A stretch of DNA of 6,398 bases, from assembly GCA_002411085.1 (NCBI GenBank), contig DHQK01000290.1:1-6398 (forward strand), written 5' to 3'. The translations under genes and the position numbers were made by a program. The DNA comes from Marinilabilia sp. UBA5340. Its GTDB lineage: Bacteria > Bacteroidota > Bacteroidia > Bacteroidales > Marinilabiliaceae. The notes beneath the pieces were generated by a model. The model saw nothing but the letters and a program-made list of their open reading frames with translations. It ran no database searches and was not told the DNA's origin. Below are positions 1 to 6,398 of the stretch, piece after piece (the stretch's first letter is position 1; every line of letters starts with the position of its first letter).

Positions 1-144
1 ATGTCAAACACTTAATTATGAAGTAAATGTTGCGTATGGGAAATGTATGTTGTAAATGGGAAGGTGGCAGTTCAGAAATAACTTTTATCTCATTCGATTT
101 TCGGTTTGAGGTATTTTTTTATCTATTTTGCCGGACATCAGCGT

Positions 145-2340
145 TTATTGAGCTTGATCGCCTATCACTACCTCTTCCAGGTGTTTAATAATCTGCATAT
201 CCAAAGAGCGTGATATGGGGATTTTAGTATCCGAATGGGACAGTTTTAGATATTGTTGCCTTGAATTGCCTGTGATTGACTGGATGTGCTCTGTGTTTAT
301 GATATACGAACGGTGACAGCGTACAAATTGGGGATGACTGTTCAGTTCTTGTTCTATTGATTTTAAGGTGCTTCGGGTTAATGTTTTCGACTCTTTGCCT
401 TCAATGAATTGCACAAACTCCTGATAAACATTTTCAGAAGAGATATACATCACATTTGCCAGATTGATTTTCTTGCCTTCAATGGTGAAAGAATTCTGGG
501 TTGTATCTGTTAAGGGGGCGTTTTTTGTCTTTTGTTTTTCTTGCGCGTTCTTTTGGTTGATTAATTGATTAAAGTCATTGATCATCTTGTTTTTAACCAG
601 GTCGAAGCTCTGGCGGTATTTGACTAATAATTCCAATGTATTGACGATGAATTGACCTGAAATCAGGGTTAAGGACACCATTAAGATGTTGTCAAATTCA
701 GTGCTCGTAAAGCGGAATATTAAAGCCAATGTGGTTAACACAGCGCTATTAATAAAGATGATCGTAAGTCGCCAAAATAAAACCCTCGAAAAAGATATCT
801 CTTTATGTTTGAACTTGTAACGATGATATGGCCAATGACTAATGAAATAAATAATATATGTGATGAATATCCAGAGGATAAGGTTTGTTGAGGAAGCCTG
901 CATGTTGAGAATGAATAGCGAGGAAAGTGCTATTACGGCAGCAAACAGGGCTGCGATGAGCATTTGAAAGGCTGTGCCGGGTGCTTCTGTGGGGATAGAA
1001 AAATGGTGAAATTTCACCTGCCTTGAACGCTTTTTTTCATCGCCCAGACCATGATTGCAAAAATTGTATAACATTTTTCCCTGGTAAAACCAGAAAACTA
1101 AGAATAGTAAAGCTGTAACAACAGCAAAGAAACTTAGAATCACAATTTTCTTAACCATTGCTTTTCGTTCTTCTAAAAGTTGAACCAGTTCACCTGATTT
1201 CTCATTTAATTCTTCATTTTTCATTACCTGGGAGAGTACCTGGTCTAATCCCAGAAGCTTTAAACTGTCTTTTAGCTGGGCATATTGCTGATAGTAGCTG
1301 TAAGCCTTGTGATAATTTTTCTTAAGTTCATATAAATGGGCCAAACCTTTCAGCGTTTCTAATTCATCACTACTCCAGTTATTTTGGCGCACCACATCAA
1401 GTGATTTTTGATAATAGTATTCCGCTTTCTGGTAATTTTTCTGACTAATACATACTTCTGCCAATAATCGGAAGTTATTATCCAAAGCCTCATTTTGCCG
1501 GCACGAATCGATATAATTTTCGGCCTGATTGAAATAGTACTGTGTTGAATCTTCATTTCCAAGTTTGTTGAAGGCAGCTGTTAATTTCATCAATATCCGA
1601 TTCTTGTCACAATTATCCCCTTCTTGCTGTATTAAGCTATAACATTTTTTATATCGAGAAAGTGCTGATTCATAATCTCCAAGGGATTGATAAGCATTTC
1701 CAAAACATTCGAGAAATGCGCAGTAGAGAAATGATGTTGTGAGCTGTGGATTATCAGCGATGGTTTTGAAAATTTGGATGGCTTTTTGAGGATTGCCGGT
1801 TTTGAGATAGAGGTTTCCTATTTGATAAGAAATTTGAATGATTGCAGCGCTGTGCCCAAGTTCTTGATACATGGCTTTGGCTTTCGTCAAATCTGTGATG
1901 GCCGCTTGATCCTTATTGAGTTCCATCTTTAAATAACCGCTTTGAAAATAGCAGGTGGCTACTCCTAAAGACATATTATGTTCTGTGGCAACGAGCCGGG
2001 CTGAATCGATGTATGCAAATGCCATCTGGTCATTTTTACTGTCTGGAAAGGCATTAAAGTACATGGAATATTTTAGATATGCCCTCCATAGATGGCCATA
2101 GTCCTTGATTTGCTTTGAGTGATTAACAGCCAGTGAAGCATAATGCCGGAGAGAGTCTTTATTGATATAGATGTAGTGATGAGCCAGTTGAATTTCCACC
2201 GGTATTTGTTCTGAAATAACAGTGGTGGAATTTAATTCATGCCTTAGACTATCAAATACTGCGCGTTCTGCTTGCGTCTGGAAGCAAAGCGTTAGTAAGA
2301 TCCAGATAATCATTGTTTTGGCTATGGGGATGTCGTGCAA
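145..2340 (-). CDS. Membrane-bound TPR-LytTR one-component transcriptional regulator
   Basis: Likely a sensor-regulator that carries a signal from the periplasm to DNA within one chain; the ligand and target genes are unknown. A signal-peptide-like segment (residues 1-24) precedes about six TPR motifs (about 129-357, e.g. 204-236 and 288-318) and a Glu/Lys-rich possible coiled coil (366-397). Five hydrophobic segments follow at about 398-419, 457-479, 486-503, 520-543 and 551-573. The loops at 420-456 and 504-519 are Lys/Arg/His-rich, so the positive-inside rule places the TPRs outside and the C-terminus inside. Residues 616-723 form a LytTR DNA-binding domain with the typical FVRCHRSYIIN segment (672-682). 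There is no receiver or kinase domain. The start shown is TTG (2338-2340), just downstream of an in-frame TGA (2371-2373). An ATG at 2311-2313 would shorten the protein by nine residues and remove the only positive charge before the hydrophobic core, so I slightly prefer TTG. Family assignment is secure; the role is inferred. Confidence 0.92.
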   Translation of the reverse strand: MHDIPIAKTMIIWILLTLCFQTQAERAVFDSLRHELNSTTVISEQIPVEIQLAHHYIYINKDSLRHYASLAVNHSKQIKDYGHLWRAYLKYSMYFNAFPDSKNDQMAFAYIDSARLVATEHNMSLGVATCYFQSGYLKMELNKDQAAITDLTKAKAMYQELGHSAAIIQISYQIGNLYLKTGNPQKAIQIFKTIADNPQLTTSFLYCAFLECFGNAYQSLGDYESALSRYKKCYSLIQQEGDNCDKNRILMKLTAAFNKLGNEDSTQYYFNQAENYIDSCRQNEALDNNFRLLAEVCISQKNYQKAEYYYQKSLDVVRQNNWSSDELETLKGLAHLYELKKNYHKAYSYYQQYAQLKDSLKLLGLDQVLSQVMKNEELNEKSGELVQLLEERKAMVKKIVILSFFAVVTALLFLVFWFYQGKMLYNFCNHGLGDEKKRSRQVKFHHFSIPTEAPGTAFQMLIAALFAAVIALSSLFILNMQASSTNLILWIFITYIIYFISHWPYHRYKFKHKEISFSRVLFWRLTIIFINSAVLTTLALIFRFTSTEFDNILMVSLTLISGQFIVNTLELLVKYRQSFDLVKNKMINDFNQLINQKNAQEKQKTKNAPLTDTTQNSFTIEGKKINLANVMYISSENVYQEFVQFIEGKESKTLTRSTLKSIEQELNSHPQFVRCHRSYIINTEHIQSITGNSRQQYLKLSHSDTKIPISRSLDMQIIKHLEEVVIGDQAQ

Positions 2341-2447
2341 GGCTAAAGGGTTTATTATATTATGAGAGTATCACTAAACCGAAAAAAATTAATGCGATAT
2401 TACTTTTGATTTGTAACTGATTTATAAAAAGTGATACGGGTTAAAAA

Positions 2448-2455
2448 CAAATATA
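2448..2455 (-). promoter_or_regulatory. Candidate -7 promoter element for the LytTR regulator gene
   Basis: On the minus strand these bases read TATATTTG, a perfect match to the Bacteroidota sigma-ABfr -7 consensus TAnnTTTG. The element lies about 108 bases upstream of the TTG start of the LytTR gene, which would give a 5' leader of roughly 100 bases. No clear TTG or TTTG -33 element sits at the usual spacing of about 19-21 bases upstream, so the call rests on the -7 box alone. A match of this kind can occur by chance in AT-rich DNA. Confidence 0.35.
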
Positions 2456-2654
2456 GCTTCTTTATTGATAAAAATGACGTATGAGGCAGATCTGTTATAA
2501 TAAGTTGCCGTATTTTTTTCGAGGAATAGTAATAGAAGATATTCTTTGTGTTACGGGGATGGGACCAGGTGGTTTTGCTAATGTGTGGTTGTCAGTTTTT
2601 TATTGTTATAGTTGGCTGTAGTTTAATTTTGCTTTGTTAATTTCCATAAAACAA

Positions 2655-2679
2655 ATACTGTCACCCCTCCCGGGGCTTT
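2655..2679. repeat. GC-rich palindromic repeat, copy 1 (REP-like)
   Basis: This 25-base unit differs from the copy at 2710-2734 at only two positions. Its core, CCCCTCCCGGGG, can fold as a CCCC/GGGG stem with a four-base loop, and it stands out as GC-rich against AT-rich surroundings. It is followed on the plus strand by only three T residues, and no plus-strand gene lies upstream, so a terminator role is unlikely. The duplication and palindromic core suggest a dispersed REP-type repeat, but copies elsewhere in the genome cannot be seen here. Confidence 0.65.
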
Positions 2680-2709
2680 GGCTGTTGATTTCCTGAGTTC
2701 CGTATTACC

Positions 2710-2734
2710 ATACTGTCGCCCCTGCCGGGGCTTT
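2710..2734. repeat. GC-rich palindromic repeat, copy 2 (REP-like)
   Basis: This is the second 25-base copy, starting 55 bases after the first and in the same orientation. Its core, GCCCCTGCCGGGGC, gives a five-base-pair stem with a TGCC loop, followed by TTTATT. On the plus strand it resembles a weak intrinsic terminator, but there is no plus-strand gene to terminate. On the minus strand, where rlpA transcripts would arrive, the hairpin is not followed by a T run. A REP-like element is therefore the better reading. Confidence 0.65.
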
Positions 2735-2743
2735 ATTCTAAAA

Positions 2744-2806
2744 GCTATTGTAAACTATAGCCTAATGTTTTTTAATTAGACATGCTACTATAAACTAAAG
2801 GCTTAT
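2744..2806. repeat. AT-rich imperfect direct repeat at the 3' end of rlpA
   Basis: Bases 2744-2766 and 2784-2806 match at 18 of 23 positions (both begin GCTA and share TAAACTA), with a 40-base period. The second copy covers the rlpA stop codon (2803-2805). The same region also forms an imperfect inverted repeat: AACTATAGCC at 2753-2762 against GGCTTATAGTT at 2800-2810, with one unpaired base. On the minus strand this could fold at the end of the rlpA message and protect its 3' end, but no T run follows, so I do not call it a terminator. Confidence 0.5.
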
Positions 2807-3462
2807 AGTTGTACAACAAAACAGCCGGGAAATACTTTTTGCAATCGCTTTTGGTGTATGCCGGCTTTTTCTTTGGTTGGTTCTACCCCCACAATCAACC
2901 TGTTGACTACTTTGCCCTTAACGCGGGCAACCCGCACATAAATGTCACCATGTATTTCTTTTTTTATCTGATCGGAAAGTTGTATGAGGTTGTCCATCTG
3001 ACTGAAGCTTGCGATTTGTACTCCATAGCCGCTCAGAAGTTTGGAATTTACATCTATTTGGTAATATTCGTTGTGAAGAGAATGCTGTGTTTTTCCTTTT
3101 TGTTTGGAGCTGGTTTGCTCAACTTTTACTTTCACCAGCCCGTCACGTATGGCATCAATTTTAATGGCTGCGCTTTTTGAAAGGTCAATAATGCGACCTT
3201 TGACAAAGGGGCCACGGTCATTGACGCGGACGATTACCGATTTCCCGTTTTTAAGATTCGTTACTTTGAGCATGGTTCCAAAAGGAAGGGTTGGATGGGC
3301 AGCAGTAAGTTTGGAGTGACTGTATATTTCCCCGCTGGCCGTTTTCCGGCCGTCAAATTTATCGGCATAATAAGAGGCCAACCCTGTAGCAGAGTATTGC
3401 TGGGCCGTGATGCCGGAAATTAGACCAAGCATCAATATTAAAGTCAGAATGTATTTCTTCAT
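2803..3462 (-). CDS. rlpA: RlpA-family septal ring lytic transglycosylase with SPOR domain
   Basis: RlpA proteins act in the periplasm on glycan strands. In Pseudomonas aeruginosa RlpA is a lytic transglycosylase that cuts strands lacking stem peptides, and its SPOR domain recruits it to such denuded peptidoglycan at the septum. This 219-residue protein has a signal peptide (1-20, probable cleavage after the Ala in GITA). A double-psi beta-barrel domain follows (about 26-115), with the family motifs ASGE (Glu45), [10 protein letters not shown] (His56) and NDRGPF (Asp82). A Lys/Ser/Gln-rich linker leads to a C-terminal SPOR domain (about 145-219). The residues matching those reported as important in the Pseudomonas enzyme are present, so activity is plausible. 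There is no lipobox cysteine, so it should be a soluble periplasmic protein, unlike E. coli RlpA. The ATG at 3460-3462 gives a well-formed signal peptide. It lies 89 bases downstream of batE and is probably the last gene of that operon. Confidence 0.93.
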   Translation of the reverse strand: MKKYILTLILMLGLISGITAQQYSATGLASYYADKFDGRKTASGEIYSHSKLTAAHPTLPFGTMLKVTNLKNGKSVIVRVNDRGPFVKGRIIDLSKSAAIKIDAIRDGLVKVKVEQTSSKQKGKTQHSLHNEYYQIDVNSKLLSGYGVQIASFSQMDNLIQLSDQIKKEIHGDIYVRVARVKGKVVNRLIVGVEPTKEKAGIHQKRLQKVFPGCFVVQL

Positions 3463-3522
3463 TGGTAGGGATGGTTTTTGGGGCTTTATTCATTTTTAGA
3501 TTTGTCTGTATCCGGAGTATTC

Positions 3523-3550
3523 TATTGACTATTAACTACTAACTATTTTT
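3523..3550. repeat. Short heptamer tandem repeat between batE and rlpA
   Basis: Three consecutive seven-base units fit the consensus TA[CT]T[AG]AC (3523-3543), followed by a degenerate fourth unit, TATTTTT (3544-3550). The array begins one base past the batE stop codon and occupies about a third of the 89-base batE-rlpA gap. No hairpin or promoter element is apparent in it. It may be a simple-sequence array of the kind that varies in copy number; any effect on rlpA expression is unknown. Confidence 0.5.
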
Positions 3551-3551
3551 C

Positions 3552-4304
3552 TCAAATTACTTCCACATCCGATTCATGAATCCAACCCTCACTTCCGTCC
3601 TGTAATTTGATGTTCCACCATTCGCCCAGTTTTGAAAGCAGCTGAATCTTGGTTCCCTCATGCAATACAAAAAGGTTGGTACCACTCTGGTCGGGTGAAC
3701 TTTTAATGTTGACGGTAGGCGTAAAAATGATGGCGTGTGAGCGTTCCACCAGTTTTGTTTTCTGATGGGATGAAAAACCATAGAAGACTCCCGAGGTCAT
3801 TAAAAATAGTATAGCCATAAAAAAACCAACTTTTTTTAATGTTACCTGACGTCCAAAGAAGTAAAAGCCCAAAGCTGAAAGAAATAAGACAAATGCAACA
3901 ATAGAATAGAGGGCCCATCCGTCCGAATCATTCAGGTTACGTATGTCCTGAAACCATTTGGTAAGGAAGAAGGTTCCCACCGGTTCTATTTCATCAGCTG
4001 TCTGACTGTAAGCTAGTTCCAGATTGTAGCGAATATCATTGTTCTGAGGGGCTAGCAGTAACGCCCGCTCATAATGAAGAATAGCCTCGGGAAGCTGGCC
4101 GTTTTTATAGTAAGCATTGCCCAGGTTATAATATAGTGTTGCACTTTCCAGGCCCGATTGCAGAACGCTCTGATAAGTATCCACGGCCTCCTGGAAATTT
4201 CCCTCTGCATAAAGCTGGTTTCCTTTTTCTAATCTGCTGTCTTGAGCAAACAGACTGATACTCCAAATGAATGTAAGTGTGAGTATGAATATCCTTGTCT
4301 TCAT
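3552..4304 (-). CDS. batE: BatE-like TPR protein with SH3-like C-terminal domain
   Basis: This is the last protein of the Bat (aerotolerance) set, an envelope TPR protein thought to work with BatA-D; its biochemical role is not established. The 250-residue chain has a signal peptide (1-20, cleavage at LFA/QD) and two or more TPR motifs (about 24-91, including ATLYYNLGNAYYKNGQLPEA). Two membrane segments (about 130-150 and 158-177) are separated by a short positive loop (GRQVTLKK), and a bacterial SH3-like domain follows (about 188-250, with the GEWWNIKL and GSEGWI signatures). With a cleaved signal peptide, both the TPRs and the SH3 domain would face the periplasm. The ATG at 4302-4304 begins the signal peptide; no Shine-Dalgarno sequence is visible. 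It lies 61 bases downstream of batD, without a terminator between them, and 89 bases upstream of rlpA. The symbol rests on domain order and position; a generic TPR-SH3 protein is the alternative. Confidence 0.87.
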   Translation of the reverse strand: MKTRIFILTLTFIWSISLFAQDSRLEKGNQLYAEGNFQEAVDTYQSVLQSGLESATLYYNLGNAYYKNGQLPEAILHYERALLLAPQNNDIRYNLELAYSQTADEIEPVGTFFLTKWFQDIRNLNDSDGWALYSIVAFVLFLSALGFYFFGRQVTLKKVGFFMAILFLMTSGVFYGFSSHQKTKLVERSHAIIFTPTVNIKSSPDQSGTNLFVLHEGTKIQLLSKLGEWWNIKLQDGSEGWIHESDVEVI

Positions 4305-4365
4305 TGTATTTCTTTTTTTACAAAAGTTGTGCTTCTGGTATTTACCGCAAAAAGTAACTGTAAAA

Positions 4366-6192
4366 TCAGGAGATCTTTCGCTTCTTCAGGTTGCTTTCCA
4401 GTTTGCTGATTACCTCAATGGCCGACTGATATAGTCCTTCTTTTTTGCTTGCCTCGCCTGCCGGGGCATATCGGGCATATTCACAGGTGTCAAGTATCTC
4501 AATCAGTTTTTCGGTGTTGTCTGATTGGGCTCCGTTGGTTTCCAACTCCTGACGAATGTTGTCCAGATTCAAATCGGCCAGGGGAATGCTCAACTTGTCA
4601 CTGATATATCCCCAAAGACCTTTGGAAAGCTCCTCATAAAAGGCCTCATTATTGCCTGATTTCAGATGATGTGCAGCCTTTTTCAAACGCTTACGTGCCA
4701 TTTTGTTGGCCTGTTTGGTTTTCTTTAGGGAAAGATTGGCATTTTCCTTAATCTTTTGGCGGTATATAAGTGAAATAGCAATGAATAATAATAGTGGAAT
4801 AAGATAGCCAAGAATGAATTTCCATGAACCAAAAAAGAAAGTATTGACCGGTTGCAATTTGCTTTCTTCGGTTTTGATGTATCGGATATCTTTGCCCACA
4901 AATTTTACACTTTCCCGATTGGCAGCTCCCGGGCCTCTGGCTTGCTCTGTGCCTGTGGTCGCTTCCTGACCGTTGGATGCTACCTGAATAGAGATGTTTT
5001 GGCTGCTAAGTGTGCGATATTGTCCCAGATCTGGGTCGAAATAAACATACTCCACCGGTGGAATTTCAAAAGTTCCTGCATGCCTTGGTATTATTAGTTG
5101 TTCATAGGCCTTGGAGCCTTTATGGCCTCGCGCTGTGATACTGAGATTACTAGTGCTGTTTGGATCAAAAACATCAAAATCCGGAGGAATATTGATTTCG
5201 GGTTCTCCGGCCATTTTGAGGTTCCCGATACCAGAGATCACTGTTTTAACAGTAATTCCGTCATTTACATTAGCCTTATTTTTTGTCAGGGAAACATCGA
5301 GATCCACATTCCCTACAACACCAGAAAAATTATCAGGTTGTGGAGAGGGCAGGGGATTTACATTTAATGTCACACCTTTGGAGGTCACGGTGCGGCGCAC
5401 AGTTCGATGTGTGTCAAAGAAATTATCGAAAATATTATTTGATTGGCGGGTTTGCCGTATTCGTACCAAAAATTCAATAGAAACAGGTTCAATCTTCAAT
5501 AGACCTGATGTTTGCGGAAAAATGACTTTCTGGTTGTAGGTTCCTACCCTATAGGTGCGGCCGTTAATGTTTTCAAGTGACCATTCAATATTCCCTTCTC
5601 CTGTGATGTCTTCGGCTATGAAATTGCGAAATGTGGGATGTTGAATATCTGAAATGCCTTCAAGATTTACCCGTGTATATATTTTTGTTGTCAGAAGTAT
5701 CGGTTGGTTTTGGTAAACACGGGTTTTATTGGCCGTCATGGTGATATACAGGTCATCATCCCCAATGGCTCCACTCTCATTGTTTGTACTTCCGGGTGTT
5801 TGAACGGGTTCCTGACCTGCTTCCACCACGTTTATCTCCAAACTGTTGGATTTATATTTTTTGTCATCCACTTCGATGGTGGCCGCAGGAATGGTGAATG
5901 TTCCCTGTGCATTGGCTTTCAGAATGTAAGTATAGGTATATTCCTCTTCACGACTCACCTTTCCGTTGATGATCTGAACCTGGGATCGCTGGGATGTGGT
6001 GGGGCCCATCAATACATCGAAATTGTCCAGCTCAGGGAGCAATAAATTGCTGCCGGATTTGTTGACGCGATAGACGAGTTGAAACCGTCGGCCTTCTTCC
6101 ACCGAATTGGGCCCGGTGGCTTTAAATTCCACGTCCTGGGCCGGCAAGGCAAACGGAATCAATAATAATATGAATAAGAAATATGACTTCAT
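4366..6192 (-). CDS. batD: BatD-like aerotolerance protein
   Basis: BatD is a large envelope protein of the Bat cluster, linked to oxygen or stress tolerance in Bacteroides and Leptospira. It is thought to form a complex with the VWA proteins BatA/BatB and the TPR proteins; no enzymatic activity is known. The 608-residue chain has a signal peptide (1-18, cleavage at LPA/QD) followed by a long beta-rich periplasmic region (about 20-405) that looks like several Ig-like repeats. These are marked by recurring segments such as GTFTIPAATIEVDDKKY (97-113) and GTFEIPPVEYVYFDP (373-387). A low-complexity linker (406-428) leads to one membrane segment (about 458-477). The C-terminal tail (480-608) is strongly Lys/Arg-rich at first (480-505) and then helical, so it should be cytoplasmic. 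Length and layout are typical of the family. The ATG at 6190-6192 gives the signal peptide and is preceded by a purine-rich AAAGAGAAAG. It lies 50 bases downstream of batC and 61 upstream of batE. Confidence 0.94.
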   Translation of the reverse strand: MKSYFLFILLLIPFALPAQDVEFKATGPNSVEEGRRFQLVYRVNKSGSNLLLPELDNFDVLMGPTTSQRSQVQIINGKVSREEEYTYTYILKANAQGTFTIPAATIEVDDKKYKSNSLEINVVEAGQEPVQTPGSTNNESGAIGDDDLYITMTANKTRVYQNQPILLTTKIYTRVNLEGISDIQHPTFRNFIAEDITGEGNIEWSLENINGRTYRVGTYNQKVIFPQTSGLLKIEPVSIEFLVRIRQTRQSNNIFDNFFDTHRTVRRTVTSKGVTLNVNPLPSPQPDNFSGVVGNVDLDVSLTKNKANVNDGITVKTVISGIGNLKMAGEPEINIPPDFDVFDPNSTSNLSITARGHKGSKAYEQLIIPRHAGTFEIPPVEYVYFDPDLGQYRTLSSQNISIQVASNGQEATTGTEQARGPGAANRESVKFVGKDIRYIKTEESKLQPVNTFFFGSWKFILGYLIPLLLFIAISLIYRQKIKENANLSLKKTKQANKMARKRLKKAAHHLKSGNNEAFYEELSKGLWGYISDKLSIPLADLNLDNIRQELETNGAQSDNTEKLIEILDTCEYARYAPAGEASKKEGLYQSAIEVISKLESNLKKRKIS

Positions 6193-6221
6193 TTTTGTGC
6201 TTTCTCTTTGTTTCGACTGTC

Positions 6222-6237
6222 AATAAAATATTTTATT
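6222..6237. repeat. 16-base AT-only palindrome in the batC-batD gap
   Basis: AATAAAATATTTTATT is a perfect 16-base palindrome lying between the batC stop and the batD start. It contains no G or C and has no loop, so it would make a poor RNA hairpin, and I do not read it as a terminator. It could be a protein-binding site or simply chance in AT-rich spacer DNA. Confidence 0.3.
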
Positions 6238-6242
6238 AAACC

Positions 6243-6398
<156 letters not shown>

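Larger units (their letters stand above)
2341..2802. other. 462-base non-coding spacer between rlpA and the LytTR gene
   Basis: I see no supported gene here on either strand. The part next to the LytTR gene (2341-2640) is AT-rich and holds the candidate -7 element at 2448-2455. The part next to rlpA (2641-2802) is filled by two GC-rich palindromic repeats and an AT-rich duplicated unit, listed separately. The only start-to-stop reading frame noted is a 19-codon plus-strand frame at 2581-2640, which has no supporting signal. No tRNA, riboswitch or CRISPR pattern was recognised. Confidence 0.8.

Noticed and set aside
85..144. Terminator after the LytTR gene
   Set aside because: Only a weak, bulged CTCA/TGAG stem could be drawn and no T run follows on the minus strand.
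1359..1562. Minus-strand 67-codon frame inside the TPR region of the LytTR gene
   Set aside because: It is an alternative frame of a continuous, well-formed TPR coding sequence, with no domain of its own.
2501..2620. LytTR operator half-sites around the GTTG-containing stretches
   Set aside because: The stretches near 2503 and 2610 do not fit the published LytTR direct-repeat consensus and are about 110 bases apart rather than one to two helical turns.
2581..2640. Plus-strand 19-codon frame with a hydrophobic, four-cysteine peptide
   Set aside because: It is too short to distinguish from chance, has no ribosome-binding or promoter signal, and sits in AT-rich spacer where hydrophobic codons are common.
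2717..2736. Intrinsic terminator for a plus-strand transcript
   Set aside because: The hairpin is followed only by TTTATT, no plus-strand gene lies upstream, and a near-identical copy lies 55 bases away. A repeat family is the better explanation.
2808..2817. Ten-base palindrome GTTGTACAAC at the 3' end of rlpA
   Set aside because: It falls in the last codons of the SPOR domain (Val-Val-Gln), a conserved type of ending, so coding constraint or chance explains it.
2809..3180. Plus-strand open frame of 123 codons antisense to rlpA
   Set aside because: It overlaps a clear RlpA-SPOR gene on the other strand and has no recognisable domain. It is best explained as a shadow of that gene.
5111..5539. 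Plus-strand open frame of 142 codons antisense to batD, with several smaller ones nearby
   Set aside because: All lie wholly inside batD, overlap one another in different frames, and show no family features.

Overview
The window looks like a chromosomal segment from a member of the Bacteroidota. The evidence is a Bat (Bacteroides aerotolerance) gene cluster in its usual C-D-E order, an RlpA/SPOR protein of the kind common in this phylum, a membrane-bound TPR-LytTR regulator, start codons without clear Shine-Dalgarno sequences, and one perfect match to the Bacteroidota -7 promoter element (TAnnTTTG). The genus cannot be settled from this stretch.

All supported genes lie on the minus strand, so transcription runs from right to left. 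From the right edge they are: the last 51 codons of a batC-like gene (6243-6398, cut by the window edge), batD (4366-6192), batE (3552-4304) and an rlpA-family gene (2803-3462). Gaps between them are 50, 61 and 89 bases. None holds a convincing terminator, so they probably form the 3' end of one bat operon whose upstream genes (usually moxR, a DUF58 gene, batA and batB) lie outside the window. A 462-base non-coding stretch (2341-2802) follows. It holds two kinds of short duplicated repeat and a candidate promoter for the last gene. That gene (145-2340) encodes a 731-residue fusion of periplasmic TPRs, five membrane segments and a cytoplasmic LytTR DNA-binding domain. Bases 1-144 are non-coding.

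Functionally, BatC, BatD and BatE are envelope proteins. BatD projects a large beta-rich region into the periplasm, while BatC and BatE carry, or are expected to carry, TPR protein-binding modules. BatE ends in an SH3-like domain, and the next gene encodes a DPBB-SPOR protein (RlpA). Both of those domains are associated with peptidoglycan, so the cluster suggests a link between the Bat complex and the cell wall. This link is inference. The LytTR gene is separated by the repeat-bearing spacer and is probably its own transcription unit.

I found no convincing undescribed multi-gene system. The most interesting items are the architecture of the one-component TPR-membrane-LytTR regulator, the repeats flanking rlpA, and the position of rlpA directly behind batE.
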